This document shows positions 7,655 through 15,595 of a stretch of DNA of 64,000 nucleotides, in pieces. The stretch is from Sphingomonadales bacterium UBA2683 (GTDB taxonomy: Bacteria > Pseudomonadota > Alphaproteobacteria > Sphingomonadales > Sphingomonadaceae): positions 310,001 to 374,000 of the forward strand of contig DELZ01000002.1 of NCBI GenBank assembly GCA_002354635.1, written 5' to 3'. The position numbers were made by a program, and so were the translations under genes. Positions within the stretch are counted from its first letter, which is position 1; each line of letters opens with the position of its first letter. A model generated the notes under the pieces. It ran no database searches. It had not been told where the DNA came from and saw nothing but the letters and a program-made list of their open reading frames with translations.

Positions 7655-9476
7655 CGCCTTCCTCTAAAATGCCTTGCACCTGGCCGTTCCGATCAATGGT
7701 CAGCAAATCGGCGCAGAAGCTCGGATAATCTTCGGTGCGTATGGCATCCGGATTCAGGGGATGGGCCGGATTCCCTTCTGCCTCTTCGTCGCTCATTTCC
7801 CGGAATGGCGCGGGAACAGTCGCAATTTGAGTTCGCCGTTCGATAAGCGGGACCAAAGGTGGGAGCATAGCCCGTTTCTTGAAGAAGCGGTTCCTGAAAT
7901 AGGCGATCTTCGAGCCGATGATTGGCGGGATGCCGCCGCGCAGCAAAACTAGCTTACCGGCTGAAAATTGCATCAGTTCTTGCGGTAGCATCAAGGCGCG
8001 GCGTTGCTCTGAAATGGATTTCGACCGATTGGCGAGTAATCCATTGATGGTGAGCGACTTGGTAATGCTGTCCTGTCCTACATAGCCGATGCGTTCGGAC
8101 AGATCGTTGGCGACGCGCAGTTCTTTTGGCGTAAACGCCACTTCGACGCCGCAATTGGCGACGATTTCATCGGCGACATGCTCGCCGTAAACACCGCGCA
8201 ATTGCGAACGTGACTGAATGACCGGAAGGAGCCTGATCCCGTAACCTGCGACATAGGAAAAGGCGCTCGCAATCACCGATGCGCGGCCAAGCCGCGCAAA
8301 TTCATCTAGGATGACCAGCACTGGTATCGGCGTGGTCTCACCGGGTAGTTCTCGCACGTTGAGGTCAATAAGCTGCTGGAACAGGAGATTGTAGAGCGGG
8401 GCTATGCGGTCCAGTTCATCGGGTGATACACCAAGGTAGATCGAGATAGGCCGTTTGCGGAGTTGGCGAAGATCGAAGTCGCTTGCTGCGGTTGCGGCAT
8501 CAACCAGGGGGTTGAGCCAAAGACCGAGGACGTTTGTGATCGTTTTCTTGACGTCAGCAAAGCTATTGTCTGAACCACCAGCAAAATCGGCAAGGGCGGT
8601 CCGGCATCCGACCGACAGGATCAGGCTAGGATTGCCCAGTTCCTTTTTGAAAAAACCGCGCGCGTCGCCTTGGTTCAAATGGCGATAGATTGCGCCCATC
8701 GTTAGTGGCTCGTCGCTGGTTTCGGCAATCCATGCACCAACTCCTGCAAATCCGGTTCGTGCGCCGTTGGACCAGAAGGCTTCGCCGTGATCTGGAGCAA
8801 CAAACAGCATTGTTGCGATCTTTTGCAATTCGATAATGACATCATCGGGATCATCGCGGTTGATGTAGGCCAGCGGATTGTAACGGGCAGTGCGGCCTTC
8901 GCGGTCGGTCGGGTTGAACAGATAAACGTCCTGACCATAATGGGCGCGAAACCCCGCGCTGGCGTCGTAATTTTCGCGTTTCACATCAAGGACGACAACC
9001 GAGCCTTGCCATGTCAGCAGGTTGGGAATGACAATACCGGTGCCTTTACCCGAGCGGGTTGGAGCTTCGACGATGACATGCTCGCTCCCGCCGAAGGTCA
9101 GGAAGCGACCACCTTTGCGGCCGAGGACGATTCCCGCACTGCTGCGAAAGCCGTGGCGCTTTATCTCGCTTTCACGGGCAAAGCGCGCAGCTCCATGCAG
9201 CGGCGCACCGCGCGCCCAAAGGGCATAGATTAGGCCAATCAGGAGCAAGCCCCCGCCGACCAAACCGCCTGCCATCGCCCGCACAACTTGCGGATCGCCG
9301 CGATAATACCAGACAAACTGGGGAATTTTGAGTGGATCATAGGCTGTGACGGGCAGACCTAGAATAAGCCACCCAATCATACTGGCTATGGCGAGTGCAA
9401 TGAGCAGCCCGAACGGGATTCCGATGAGTAATCTTAACGCCCCGCCGTCAGGCGGCGTGCCTGCCTTCTGGGTCAT
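7641..9476 (-). CDS. virD4: VirD4/TraG type IV coupling protein
   Basis: Coupling ATPase (611 residues) that brings the relaxase-DNA complex to the secretion channel. Two N-terminal membrane helices (about residues 12-35 and 60-85), Walker A in APTRSGKGTG, and Walker B in VILDEFARLG, followed by the conserved FSYVAGYGIRLLPVIQS segment. Length and architecture are normal for the TraG/VirD4 family. It overlaps virB11 by 29 bases and LPD7 by 14 bases, so the whole set is tightly coupled. Its presence marks the system as DNA-transferring rather than purely effector-secreting. Confidence 0.96.
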   Translation of the reverse strand: MTQKAGTPPDGGALRLLIGIPFGLLIALAIASMIGWLILGLPVTAYDPLKIPQFVWYYRGDPQVVRAMAGGLVGGGLLLIGLIYALWARGAPLHGAARFARESEIKRHGFRSSAGIVLGRKGGRFLTFGGSEHVIVEAPTRSGKGTGIVIPNLLTWQGSVVVLDVKRENYDASAGFRAHYGQDVYLFNPTDREGRTARYNPLAYINRDDPDDVIIELQKIATMLFVAPDHGEAFWSNGARTGFAGVGAWIAETSDEPLTMGAIYRHLNQGDARGFFKKELGNPSLILSVGCRTALADFAGGSDNSFADVKKTITNVLGLWLNPLVDAATAASDFDLRQLRKRPISIYLGVSPDELDRIAPLYNLLFQQLIDLNVRELPGETTPIPVLVILDEFARLGRASVIASAFSYVAGYGIRLLPVIQSRSQLRGVYGEHVADEIVANCGVEVAFTPKELRVANDLSERIGYVGQDSITKSLTINGLLANRSKSISEQRRALMLPQELMQFSAGKLVLLRGGIPPIIGSKIAYFRNRFFKKRAMLPPLVPLIERRTQIATVPAPFREMSDEEAEGNPAHPLNPDAIRTEDYPSFCADLLTIDRNGQVQGILEEGDENG

Positions 9477-10458
9477 AATAGATCTCCGTTACTCGAAATT
9501 TGCCGTCAGTCTTTTTGATCTGGACAACGCAATCCACGAGCATTTTTAGCAATGCCCGAATATCATCGCGCGCAAGATCGGAGCCGCCTTCGCTTTCCTT
9601 GACCAGCAAAGTCAGCTGCTCGAACGCCAGTTCGGCGGAATCGGCATGGATAGTGGTAATCGATCCTGGATGACCTGAATTGACGTTGCGCAGGTAAAAG
9701 AACGCCGTCCCATCCCGCAGCTCCTGAAGCAAGATACGATCAGGGCGCATCCTGAGCGCGCTTTCCAGCAAATGCTTGGCGGTAACATTGGCGGTGCCTT
9801 GCCCGTCCTTCGCATAGAGCATGTGCACGACATTCTTTTGGGGAACGACCAATTCGCGTGTGTCTTCGATGGTTAGGAGCCGTTCTTCAGAAGGGATTAG
9901 TTGGATCAATCCCTTGGAAAATGTAGTTTTGCCAGAGCCTGTTGCGCCCGAGATGAGAATGTTAAGCTTTGCTTTGACCGCAGCATCGAAGAACTCGACA
10001 TGATGACCCCCGCGAAGCAGTGTGAGTAAGTCTAACTCATGCTGGCTCACCTTCTTTTCAGCAATCCGAGTGTTTTTGAACAAGCCCGCTGCCTCGAAAT
10101 CATCCAGTGTCATAGACACGCTTGATGGCTTGCGAATGGTGATTGAGACCGTTTCATCAGGGACGACCGGAGGGACGATGATTTGCACCCGCTCGCCAGT
10201 TGGAAAAATGGTCGAAACGATAGGATTCTCGCGGGTGATGTCCTGCGCGGTATAGGCGGCTGCGGCAGTCGCCAGCGCCATAAGCGTTTTGAAATCAAGC
10301 GAAGGCTCGCTTTCCCATGTCCAGTGCCCACGCCGTTCAATACCGACCTCACCGGGAAGGTTGATAACCAGTTCGGTGACGCTCGCATCACCCAGATATT
10401 TGCCTAAAGGTTGGGTCACGCTGTCCAGAACAGCGGTATTTTTGCCTGGCGCGGCCAT
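9448..10458 (-). CDS. virB11: VirB11 traffic ATPase
   Basis: Hexameric AAA-type ATPase of the type IV secretion system (336 residues), acting at the cytoplasmic face of the inner membrane together with VirB4 and VirD4. Walker A: GATGSGKTTFSKGL. Asp box near TIEDTRELV, and the conserved LRMRPDRILLQELRDG Walker B region and GHPGSITTIHA His box follow. The ATG shares one base with the stop codon of virB10 (TAATG arrangement), indicating coupled translation. Confidence 0.96.
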   Translation of the reverse strand: MAAPGKNTAVLDSVTQPLGKYLGDASVTELVINLPGEVGIERRGHWTWESEPSLDFKTLMALATAAAAYTAQDITRENPIVSTIFPTGERVQIIVPPVVPDETVSITIRKPSSVSMTLDDFEAAGLFKNTRIAEKKVSQHELDLLTLLRGGHHVEFFDAAVKAKLNILISGATGSGKTTFSKGLIQLIPSEERLLTIEDTRELVVPQKNVVHMLYAKDGQGTANVTAKHLLESALRMRPDRILLQELRDGTAFFYLRNVNSGHPGSITTIHADSAELAFEQLTLLVKESEGGSDLARDDIRALLKMLVDCVVQIKKTDGKFRVTEIYYDPEGRHAA

Positions 10459-11657
10459 TATTTGAGACTGAGGCCGTAAACGGTCGAGAAATCGAAATCC
10501 TGCGCGACGGTTATACCAACATCTTCGCCCTGATTTTTGCGCAGGACCGGCTTGATGTCGCCATTCTGCTGCAAGACGGTGGATGCTGCGTCGGAAGGAA
10601 CTCGGGTCGTGTTCGAGCCATTATTGCCGACCGCTTCCGCCCCAACGGTCGCTGCATCCTCGACAAGACTGAAAAGCAAAGCGGTGCCAAATCGTTTCCA
10701 GAAAAAATTCTCGACTTTACCGTCTACGCCGCCGCGGCCAAGTGCGTCGGTTGCCGGCGAGCCCACATCAATCGCGATGCCGCGCGGTGTCACTGCGCGC
10801 GTCCAAAGGACAAACAGGCGGTATTGTCCGCGATTGAGGCCGCCTTGATATTCGCCAAAGATTTTCGTGCCTTTTTCCAGAAGCACAACCCGGCCATTGT
10901 CGGAATAGACATTGCGCGGGACAATGCAGCTCACATATCCCGGCTGACTGGAATCCATCGCGGTTTGCAGGACACACGGAATGAAGCTTCCCGCCGTAAT
11001 CAGGAAATTTCGGTCGGGAAGCTGGCGTGCCTGTGCTTGTCCAATAACCGACGCGCGCCGGAGCGTGTCAAGATTGGTGGATTGCCGGGGCGAAGCTTCT
11101 CCGGTGCTTGCTCCACTGCCAGCCGCGTTATAGCTTGCTGCGTTGTTACCCCCGCTGCGTTCACCGCCATAGGCAATCAGCGTGGATCGGCGAGCGGCTT
11201 CGCGCAGCGCCTCAGCTGGCGATTGCTGCCGCTGTTGCACGGCGGCTGGAGCTTGCGAGGGCACTTGCGAGTATGGTGGCTGCTCGCCAATAGCTGGCAC
11301 AACCGGCTCTCCGAATGGGATGGGCGCATTGGGATCTGTTCCAGCTTCTGCAAGCGTCGGTGCAATGACCGTGGCAGGGTCATAGTCTGCCGCTTCGAGC
11401 GCCGGTTTGGGCTTTACGGGCGGCAATTCTGAATTGCCGGTTAGCCCGGTTCCAAGTGCCAGTACGGTAAACATAAGCGCACCAGCGGCGGCGGCAAAGC
11501 CGATCATCTTTTTAGGGTCCATCGCCGTGCCGGGGATCGATGGCATTTTACTGCCGCGTTCGCCCGCCGGGCTGCGGTCAATTTCGTCTGGGTCAGGGGT
11601 TTGATCGACTTTAGCGCGTTCAGCGGCTCCGACGTCATTGGCGGTATCGGCCATCAC
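10458..11657 (-). CDS. virB10: VirB10 core-complex protein
   Basis: Energy-sensing scaffold of the type IV secretion core complex (399 residues), spanning inner and outer membranes. Seen: a cytoplasmic N-terminus of about 50 residues, one membrane helix (GFAAAAGALMFTVLALGTG), a proline-rich periplasmic linker, and a C-terminal beta-barrel domain of the TrbI/VirB10 type with GSFIPCVLQTAMDSSQPGYVS and the closing antenna-forming part. It overlaps virB9 by four bases. Confidence 0.95.
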   Translation of the reverse strand: MMADTANDVGAAERAKVDQTPDPDEIDRSPAGERGSKMPSIPGTAMDPKKMIGFAAAAGALMFTVLALGTGLTGNSELPPVKPKPALEAADYDPATVIAPTLAEAGTDPNAPIPFGEPVVPAIGEQPPYSQVPSQAPAAVQQRQQSPAEALREAARRSTLIAYGGERSGGNNAASYNAAGSGASTGEASPRQSTNLDTLRRASVIGQAQARQLPDRNFLITAGSFIPCVLQTAMDSSQPGYVSCIVPRNVYSDNGRVVLLEKGTKIFGEYQGGLNRGQYRLFVLWTRAVTPRGIAIDVGSPATDALGRGGVDGKVENFFWKRFGTALLFSLVEDAATVGAEAVGNNGSNTTRVPSDAASTVLQQNGDIKPVLRKNQGEDVGITVAQDFDFSTVYGLSLK

Positions 11658-12514
11658 CGTGTCTCCCCGTCATCTGTGCGTTCAACGATGCTTGATGCCG
11701 TGCCAGTTTTGGGATCGCGCCCATAAAAATTCGAGGCTTCATTGAAAATGCACAGCACCTTCTTGCCGCGCCTCAAACGAAGCTGCGCAAACACGCCGTG
11801 CACCACCACAAATTCATCGCGTACATCAAACGGAACGATGCTTTCGCTACCGTCGGGATTGATTGCAAATATAGCCGGAAGTTCGCGTTGGTTTGGGAAA
11901 CGCAGAGCAGTAAACTGCCCGTTGTCGGTAATTTCGGAAGGTTGGATTTCCGATGATCCCTGAACACTGTATTTTAGATTGCGAGTGCCTTCGAGAACAC
12001 CAAGATCAAGCGCCGAACGGATTGCTCCGGATTGGAGCGCTACTGCTTGCGTATATGCTGCCTGCGTTGCAGCAGCTTGCGCCGCTGCTGCCTCTTCGCG
12101 CGGATAGCGGAAGGCTACCTTAAAGAAGGTATCCGGTGTTCTTTCTCGAATGGCTCCCCTGCGTGCGCTCAGCTCGAAAGTATAGGTGCGGCTACCTGCA
12201 TTTGAGCGGGTTATGACGATAAGGTTAGTTGGCCCTGCGCGCTCGCGAGGTTTGATGAACAGTGAATTTTCAGCCGGGGCAACTTCCCAGGATATCGTGT
12301 CGCCGAGCGCAACATGCTCGACGCGTTCGCCCGGAGAAAATACGATCTGCGTTGCCGACCGAAAAACTCCAACAATACGGAAGACCTGATTTTCGTCATA
12401 GATGACTTCGCGGATTCGGTTGTCTTGCGCCGTTGGCTGAGGGGTTTCACCAGCCATTATTGGCGATCCGCTAAGCAGCATCGCCAATAGGGTGAAGTTT
12501 CTTAGATTTTTCAT
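11654..12514 (-). CDS. virB9: VirB9 core-complex protein
   Basis: Outer-membrane-associated component of the type IV secretion core (286 residues), working with VirB7 and VirB10. Signal peptide MKNLRNFTLLAMLLSGSPIMA, then the VirB9/CagX domain: NTD with IREVIYDENQVFRI, GDTISWEVAP and NLIVITRS, and a C-terminal domain with YSVQGSSEIQPSEITDNGQFTALRF-like segments. It overlaps virB8 by four bases (ATGA). Confidence 0.95.
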   Translation of the reverse strand: MKNLRNFTLLAMLLSGSPIMAGETPQPTAQDNRIREVIYDENQVFRIVGVFRSATQIVFSPGERVEHVALGDTISWEVAPAENSLFIKPRERAGPTNLIVITRSNAGSRTYTFELSARRGAIRERTPDTFFKVAFRYPREEAAAAQAAATQAAYTQAVALQSGAIRSALDLGVLEGTRNLKYSVQGSSEIQPSEITDNGQFTALRFPNQRELPAIFAINPDGSESIVPFDVRDEFVVVHGVFAQLRLRRGKKVLCIFNEASNFYGRDPKTGTASSIVERTDDGETR

Positions 12515-13197
12515 GGTGTGACCTCCAGATCAGCGCGGTAGGTTTGCACTTCGAGCCCCAACGGATTTTTGAACCGTTGCTGTTCGGTAGTTGGTGTCTC
12601 CGTGGTATCGTAGGTCACGGTTGCGATGGCCTGCGTGTCAGTGACGCGCGACCCTTGCTGGAGCGATTTGGTGAAGCGTATTTGCGCTACGTTTTCAGAG
12701 ACGAATGTAACCGATTTGACCGCGATGAATACCGTATCGAGATCGGTAAAGACGTTCTGCGGCGAGCTTGCATTGTCTTTGCTATAGAAGGCGGTCCAGC
12801 GTGCCTGTTCCTCGCGTGATGACATCGCCAGCACGCCCTCAAAAAACTCTTTGCGTGCTTGCGGTATCCAGCCCTCGCGATTGCGGACATAATCGGCGAG
12901 GAAATATTTGGCGACAGCTTCATTGTAGGTAATCTGATTGTCGCCCGTCATTTGCGAGGTAATTTCGCTCGCTCCGGTCGCCTTATCGACGGTGATGACA
13001 TAGGGCGCGACGGTCTTGAGCGGCGTCAGCATCGCAACAGCGGCAACGCCGGTAATCGCAAGACCGCTGGCAATCGCAGCAACTATCCACGCGAGCCGTT
13101 TTGAACGCCGCGCTGCAACAAAGCGGTCGCGGTCCCAGCTTGCGCTTTCCGCAAAATAGGCTTTGAGATCATCTCTATCAGTGACGCCGCCAGCCAT
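12511..13197 (-). CDS. virB8: VirB8 inner-membrane component
   Basis: Bitopic inner-membrane assembly factor of the type IV system (228 residues). A short cytoplasmic N-terminus is followed by one membrane helix (LAWIVAAIASGLAITGVAAVAML) and a periplasmic NTF2-like VirB8 domain, with the characteristic VAPYVITVDKATG near its start and the NPLGLEVQTYRADLE closing strand. Start and stop are tightly packed with the neighbouring genes (virB7-like stop 3 bases upstream). Confidence 0.94.
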   Translation of the reverse strand: MAGGVTDRDDLKAYFAESASWDRDRFVAARRSKRLAWIVAAIASGLAITGVAAVAMLTPLKTVAPYVITVDKATGASEITSQMTGDNQITYNEAVAKYFLADYVRNREGWIPQARKEFFEGVLAMSSREEQARWTAFYSKDNASSPQNVFTDLDTVFIAVKSVTFVSENVAQIRFTKSLQQGSRVTDTQAIATVTYDTTETPTTEQQRFKNPLGLEVQTYRADLEVTP

Positions 13198-13200
13198 CGC

Positions 13201-13557
13201 TCAGCAACTTTGATACACGCGCTTTGGCTGCGCGCTGCTGATAGGTGGGATTATGGGCTGGGTCTTGGCGCCGGGCCTTGTTGCGGGTCTTGGGAGCATG
13301 GATGATTTGCTCGGGAATACTTCAACACCTTCACGTTTCGGTTCTTCGCCCGGTTCACTACCAGACGGCTGCCCTGCAGGCGTTGACGTGCCAGTCTCGG
13401 GATCGACGGTCGGTAATATCGAGCCGTAAGGGTTGGCCGGTCGGCGCTTCTTACCGTCGCACTTGGAGAGCTTGGGCGACTTTGGCGCCGCAGCAATAGG
13501 GCTGGCAGGTATAGAAATCGCCAAGGCGGCAATCAAAGCTATGATATGTTTGCGCAT
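13201..13557 (-). CDS. Small exported VirB7-like protein
   Basis: A 118-residue protein in the position where virB7 is expected (between virB6 and virB8). It has a signal peptide (MRKHIIALIAALAISIPASPIAAA) but no lipobox cysteine. Just after the signal peptide, KCDGKKRRPANP resembles the short conserved C-x-G...P-x-N stretch of VirB7 family proteins; the rest is proline-rich and low in complexity. GAGGAG lies 8 bases before the ATG. The VirB7 assignment is inference from position and this short motif; family members are usually far shorter lipoproteins. Confidence 0.6.
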   Translation of the reverse strand: MRKHIIALIAALAISIPASPIAAAPKSPKLSKCDGKKRRPANPYGSILPTVDPETGTSTPAGQPSGSEPGEEPKREGVEVFPSKSSMLPRPATRPGAKTQPIIPPISSAQPKRVYQSC

Positions 13558-13567
13558 AATTTGCTCC

Positions 13568-14563
13568 TCAATTTGTTCCGCGACTGACCGAACCTGATGT
13601 CCGCATTCTTGCGATGCCGCGCGCGAAACCGCGTTCGATGGCGCGGCTTGTTGCCTGCGCACCGGTTGCTCCGCGTCCGACAACGAATCCGCCTGCTGCT
13701 GCGATTGCCGAGGCAAACTGGTTGGCGAGGGCGGGGCCACCGCCGCCAAGTGAAGCTGCCAGCATGGGGATCTGCAGAAAAAAGAAAAAGCCGAGCGCGT
13801 AAAAAGCCAGAGCTTTGATCGCGGCCATGCCGATTTCGTCATTTTCTGAAATTGTGGCGATGATTGTTTCGCCGGTCTGCGTAAGAAATAGCGTCAGAAC
13901 GAGCGCGAAGACGATCAGCATCAGATAGTTGATGCACGCGCCCAGCCAGGCAAAGAAATAGCCGCGCGTGGACTCAAACAGAAGTGCCGCGACAAAGAGC
14001 GGACCGACCACCGATAACAAAGCCAGTGCAAACAGGCCAAACGCGCTGATGACAAAGCCGATAGCGGCACATAGCAAGGTGGCTATAAGGACCATCACCA
14101 CCAGAAAACCCGAAAAGACGGCATAGCCAATATCGGGAAGCGTGCCTTGAGTTTCCTGATAATTGGCCGCGATCTTGCGCATAGTGTTGGCGGTTTCAAA
14201 GCCGGTGCCTGCCAGTTTGTCATAAAAGCCGCCAAGACCGCCAACATCCGAGCCGCCAAGAGCGGTGGCGAACTGGCTTGGCAGGCCGCCAAGCGCAAAC
14301 ATGCCTATCTGCGTTCCGTAAAGCGATGTTACGGCAAAATAGAGAAATGCGAGCTGGCAGCCGCGATAGACATATTCACGGAATGGATATTGCACGGCAC
14401 CGCGCATGATTGCGTAACCAAGCAGTGAGATGTAGATTACGATACCGATCCGCAGCGCGGGCGATACAATGCCGATGATGGCGGCATATTTACCCACGAT
14501 CGCACCTAAGGCAGAGTTAAGCGCCTCAAACATCGCGGTAAAAACATGATCGCTGAAATCCAT
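13568..14563 (-). CDS. virB6: VirB6 polytopic membrane protein
   Basis: Inner-membrane channel component of the type IV system (331 residues), TrbL/VirB6 family. Several membrane helices are visible (about residues 25-60, 70-85, 150-200, 205-225 and 235-265), with a glycine-rich periplasmic stretch (GGLPSQFATALGGSDVGG) between them and a positively charged C-terminus. It stands between the entry-exclusion lipoprotein and the virB7-like gene. Confidence 0.93.
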   Translation of the reverse strand: MDFSDHVFTAMFEALNSALGAIVGKYAAIIGIVSPALRIGIVIYISLLGYAIMRGAVQYPFREYVYRGCQLAFLYFAVTSLYGTQIGMFALGGLPSQFATALGGSDVGGLGGFYDKLAGTGFETANTMRKIAANYQETQGTLPDIGYAVFSGFLVVMVLIATLLCAAIGFVISAFGLFALALLSVVGPLFVAALLFESTRGYFFAWLGACINYLMLIVFALVLTLFLTQTGETIIATISENDEIGMAAIKALAFYALGFFFFLQIPMLAASLGGGGPALANQFASAIAAAGGFVVGRGATGAQATSRAIERGFARGIARMRTSGSVSRGTN

Positions 14564-14591
14564 TTTGGCACTTGGTCCTTTTGGTTGGTCG

Positions 14592-14855
14592 CTATTTGGT
14601 CAGTTGGAGCTGCGATTTGGCGAATGCTGCTGCGCGGCAGTTGGTTGTGACCACCGCAGGCTGCGCGCTCGCAGGGGTATTTGAACCCGCCCAATGTCGG
14701 CAAATTTCTTGCATTGGCTCGATCTCGTCGGGGTGTGCAGCATAATATTTCCAAGTTCTGGCGGGCATATCGCTGTCCGTTCCGTCCGAAGTCACAGACG
14801 TGCCGCACCCCGCGAGCAACATCAGGATCGTCAGGGGCGCGGCCCGCATGGTCAT
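14592..14855 (-). CDS. eexN: EexN-family entry-exclusion lipoprotein
   Basis: Lipoprotein of 87 residues with a lipobox LLAGC (Cys17). The mature part has TWKYYAAHPDEIEPMQEIC followed later by TNCRAAAFAKSQLQ, the pattern of EexN proteins (YY..HP.E.......C ... C..A). In related conjugative systems EexN blocks entry of a second copy of the element into a cell that already has one. The start overlaps the virB5 stop (ATGA). Its position next to virB5/virB6 matches the EexN location in other alphaproteobacterial operons. Confidence 0.8.
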   Translation of the reverse strand: MTMRAAPLTILMLLAGCGTSVTSDGTDSDMPARTWKYYAAHPDEIEPMQEICRHWAGSNTPASAQPAVVTTNCRAAAFAKSQLQLTK

Positions 14856-15556
14856 TGCCCCTGGTAGTAACGGCTTGCTTCATCAAGCTTGTGTGCCAAG
14901 GCTGCTTGACCCTCGGCGGCGCGTGCGCGTTCTTGTGCTTTCTGCTGCAGAGCAATCGCTTGCAAACGAAGCTGGTCATTTTGCATTGCGGCAGATTCCA
15001 ACTGCAATCTTGCGGTTAGATCGGCGACTTCTTTGGCTGTGGATGCGGTCGCCAAACGTGTGCGCAGTTGGTCGAGCCCTTGCGTCCGCGAGGTAACAGC
15101 AGCGCCGACATTTTCTGCAAGGCCGGCATTGATACCAATGTTACGCGCATTGAGATCAAAGGCAGTGCGCGACCGCTCCGAGCCTGCCAGACCAAGCCGG
15201 TCAAGAAGTTCGCGATAGACTTCATCGGCCTTTGCGCGGCCCGCGCCAACAACATTAAGATCGCCATTTCCAAACCCTTCGAGCGAACCGTTTGATGTAT
15301 CGAGTTCGCGTAGCGCATCGGTTTTGAGCTGCTGGGCTAATGCCGGAATATCGGTGAGCTTATTCAAATCCTCATAGAGCTTTTGCGCTTCGGCAATTTG
15401 TTCTTTGCCTTGCTGGACCATTTGTATGGTTTGCCGAACTGTGTTGATCTGCTGGATCAGGCTGGCGCTGTCATGGACGGGCATGCCTTGGGCAAATGCG
15501 GGCAAGGGGGCTGCGAAAAGCAGAGTTGCACTTAGTATCTGTGTCAATTTCTTCAT
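14852..15556 (-). CDS. virB5: VirB5 minor pilus protein
   Basis: Exported type IV secretion component (234 residues) of the VirB5/TrbJ family, thought to sit at the pilus tip and contact recipient cells. Signal peptide ends at PLPAFA. The mature protein is largely helical, with coiled-coil-prone stretches: HDSASLIQQINTVRQTI, and a C-terminal part rich in Q, A and R (residues 165-225). AAGGT lies 7 bases upstream of the ATG. It is 39 bases downstream of virB4. Confidence 0.93.
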   Translation of the reverse strand: MKKLTQILSATLLFAAPLPAFAQGMPVHDSASLIQQINTVRQTIQMVQQGKEQIAEAQKLYEDLNKLTDIPALAQQLKTDALRELDTSNGSLEGFGNGDLNVVGAGRAKADEVYRELLDRLGLAGSERSRTAFDLNARNIGINAGLAENVGAAVTSRTQGLDQLRTRLATASTAKEVADLTARLQLESAAMQNDQLRLQAIALQQKAQERARAAEGQAALAHKLDEASRYYQGQ

Positions 15557-15595
15557 CGTCTTACCTTTCTTCTTGTTTCAGCGTCTTGGTTGGAT

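Noticed and set aside
12832..12860. Another TTTTGAGGG box (minus strand) in virB8
   Set aside because: No GCGTA box at 15-16 bases and inside a coding region; chance match.
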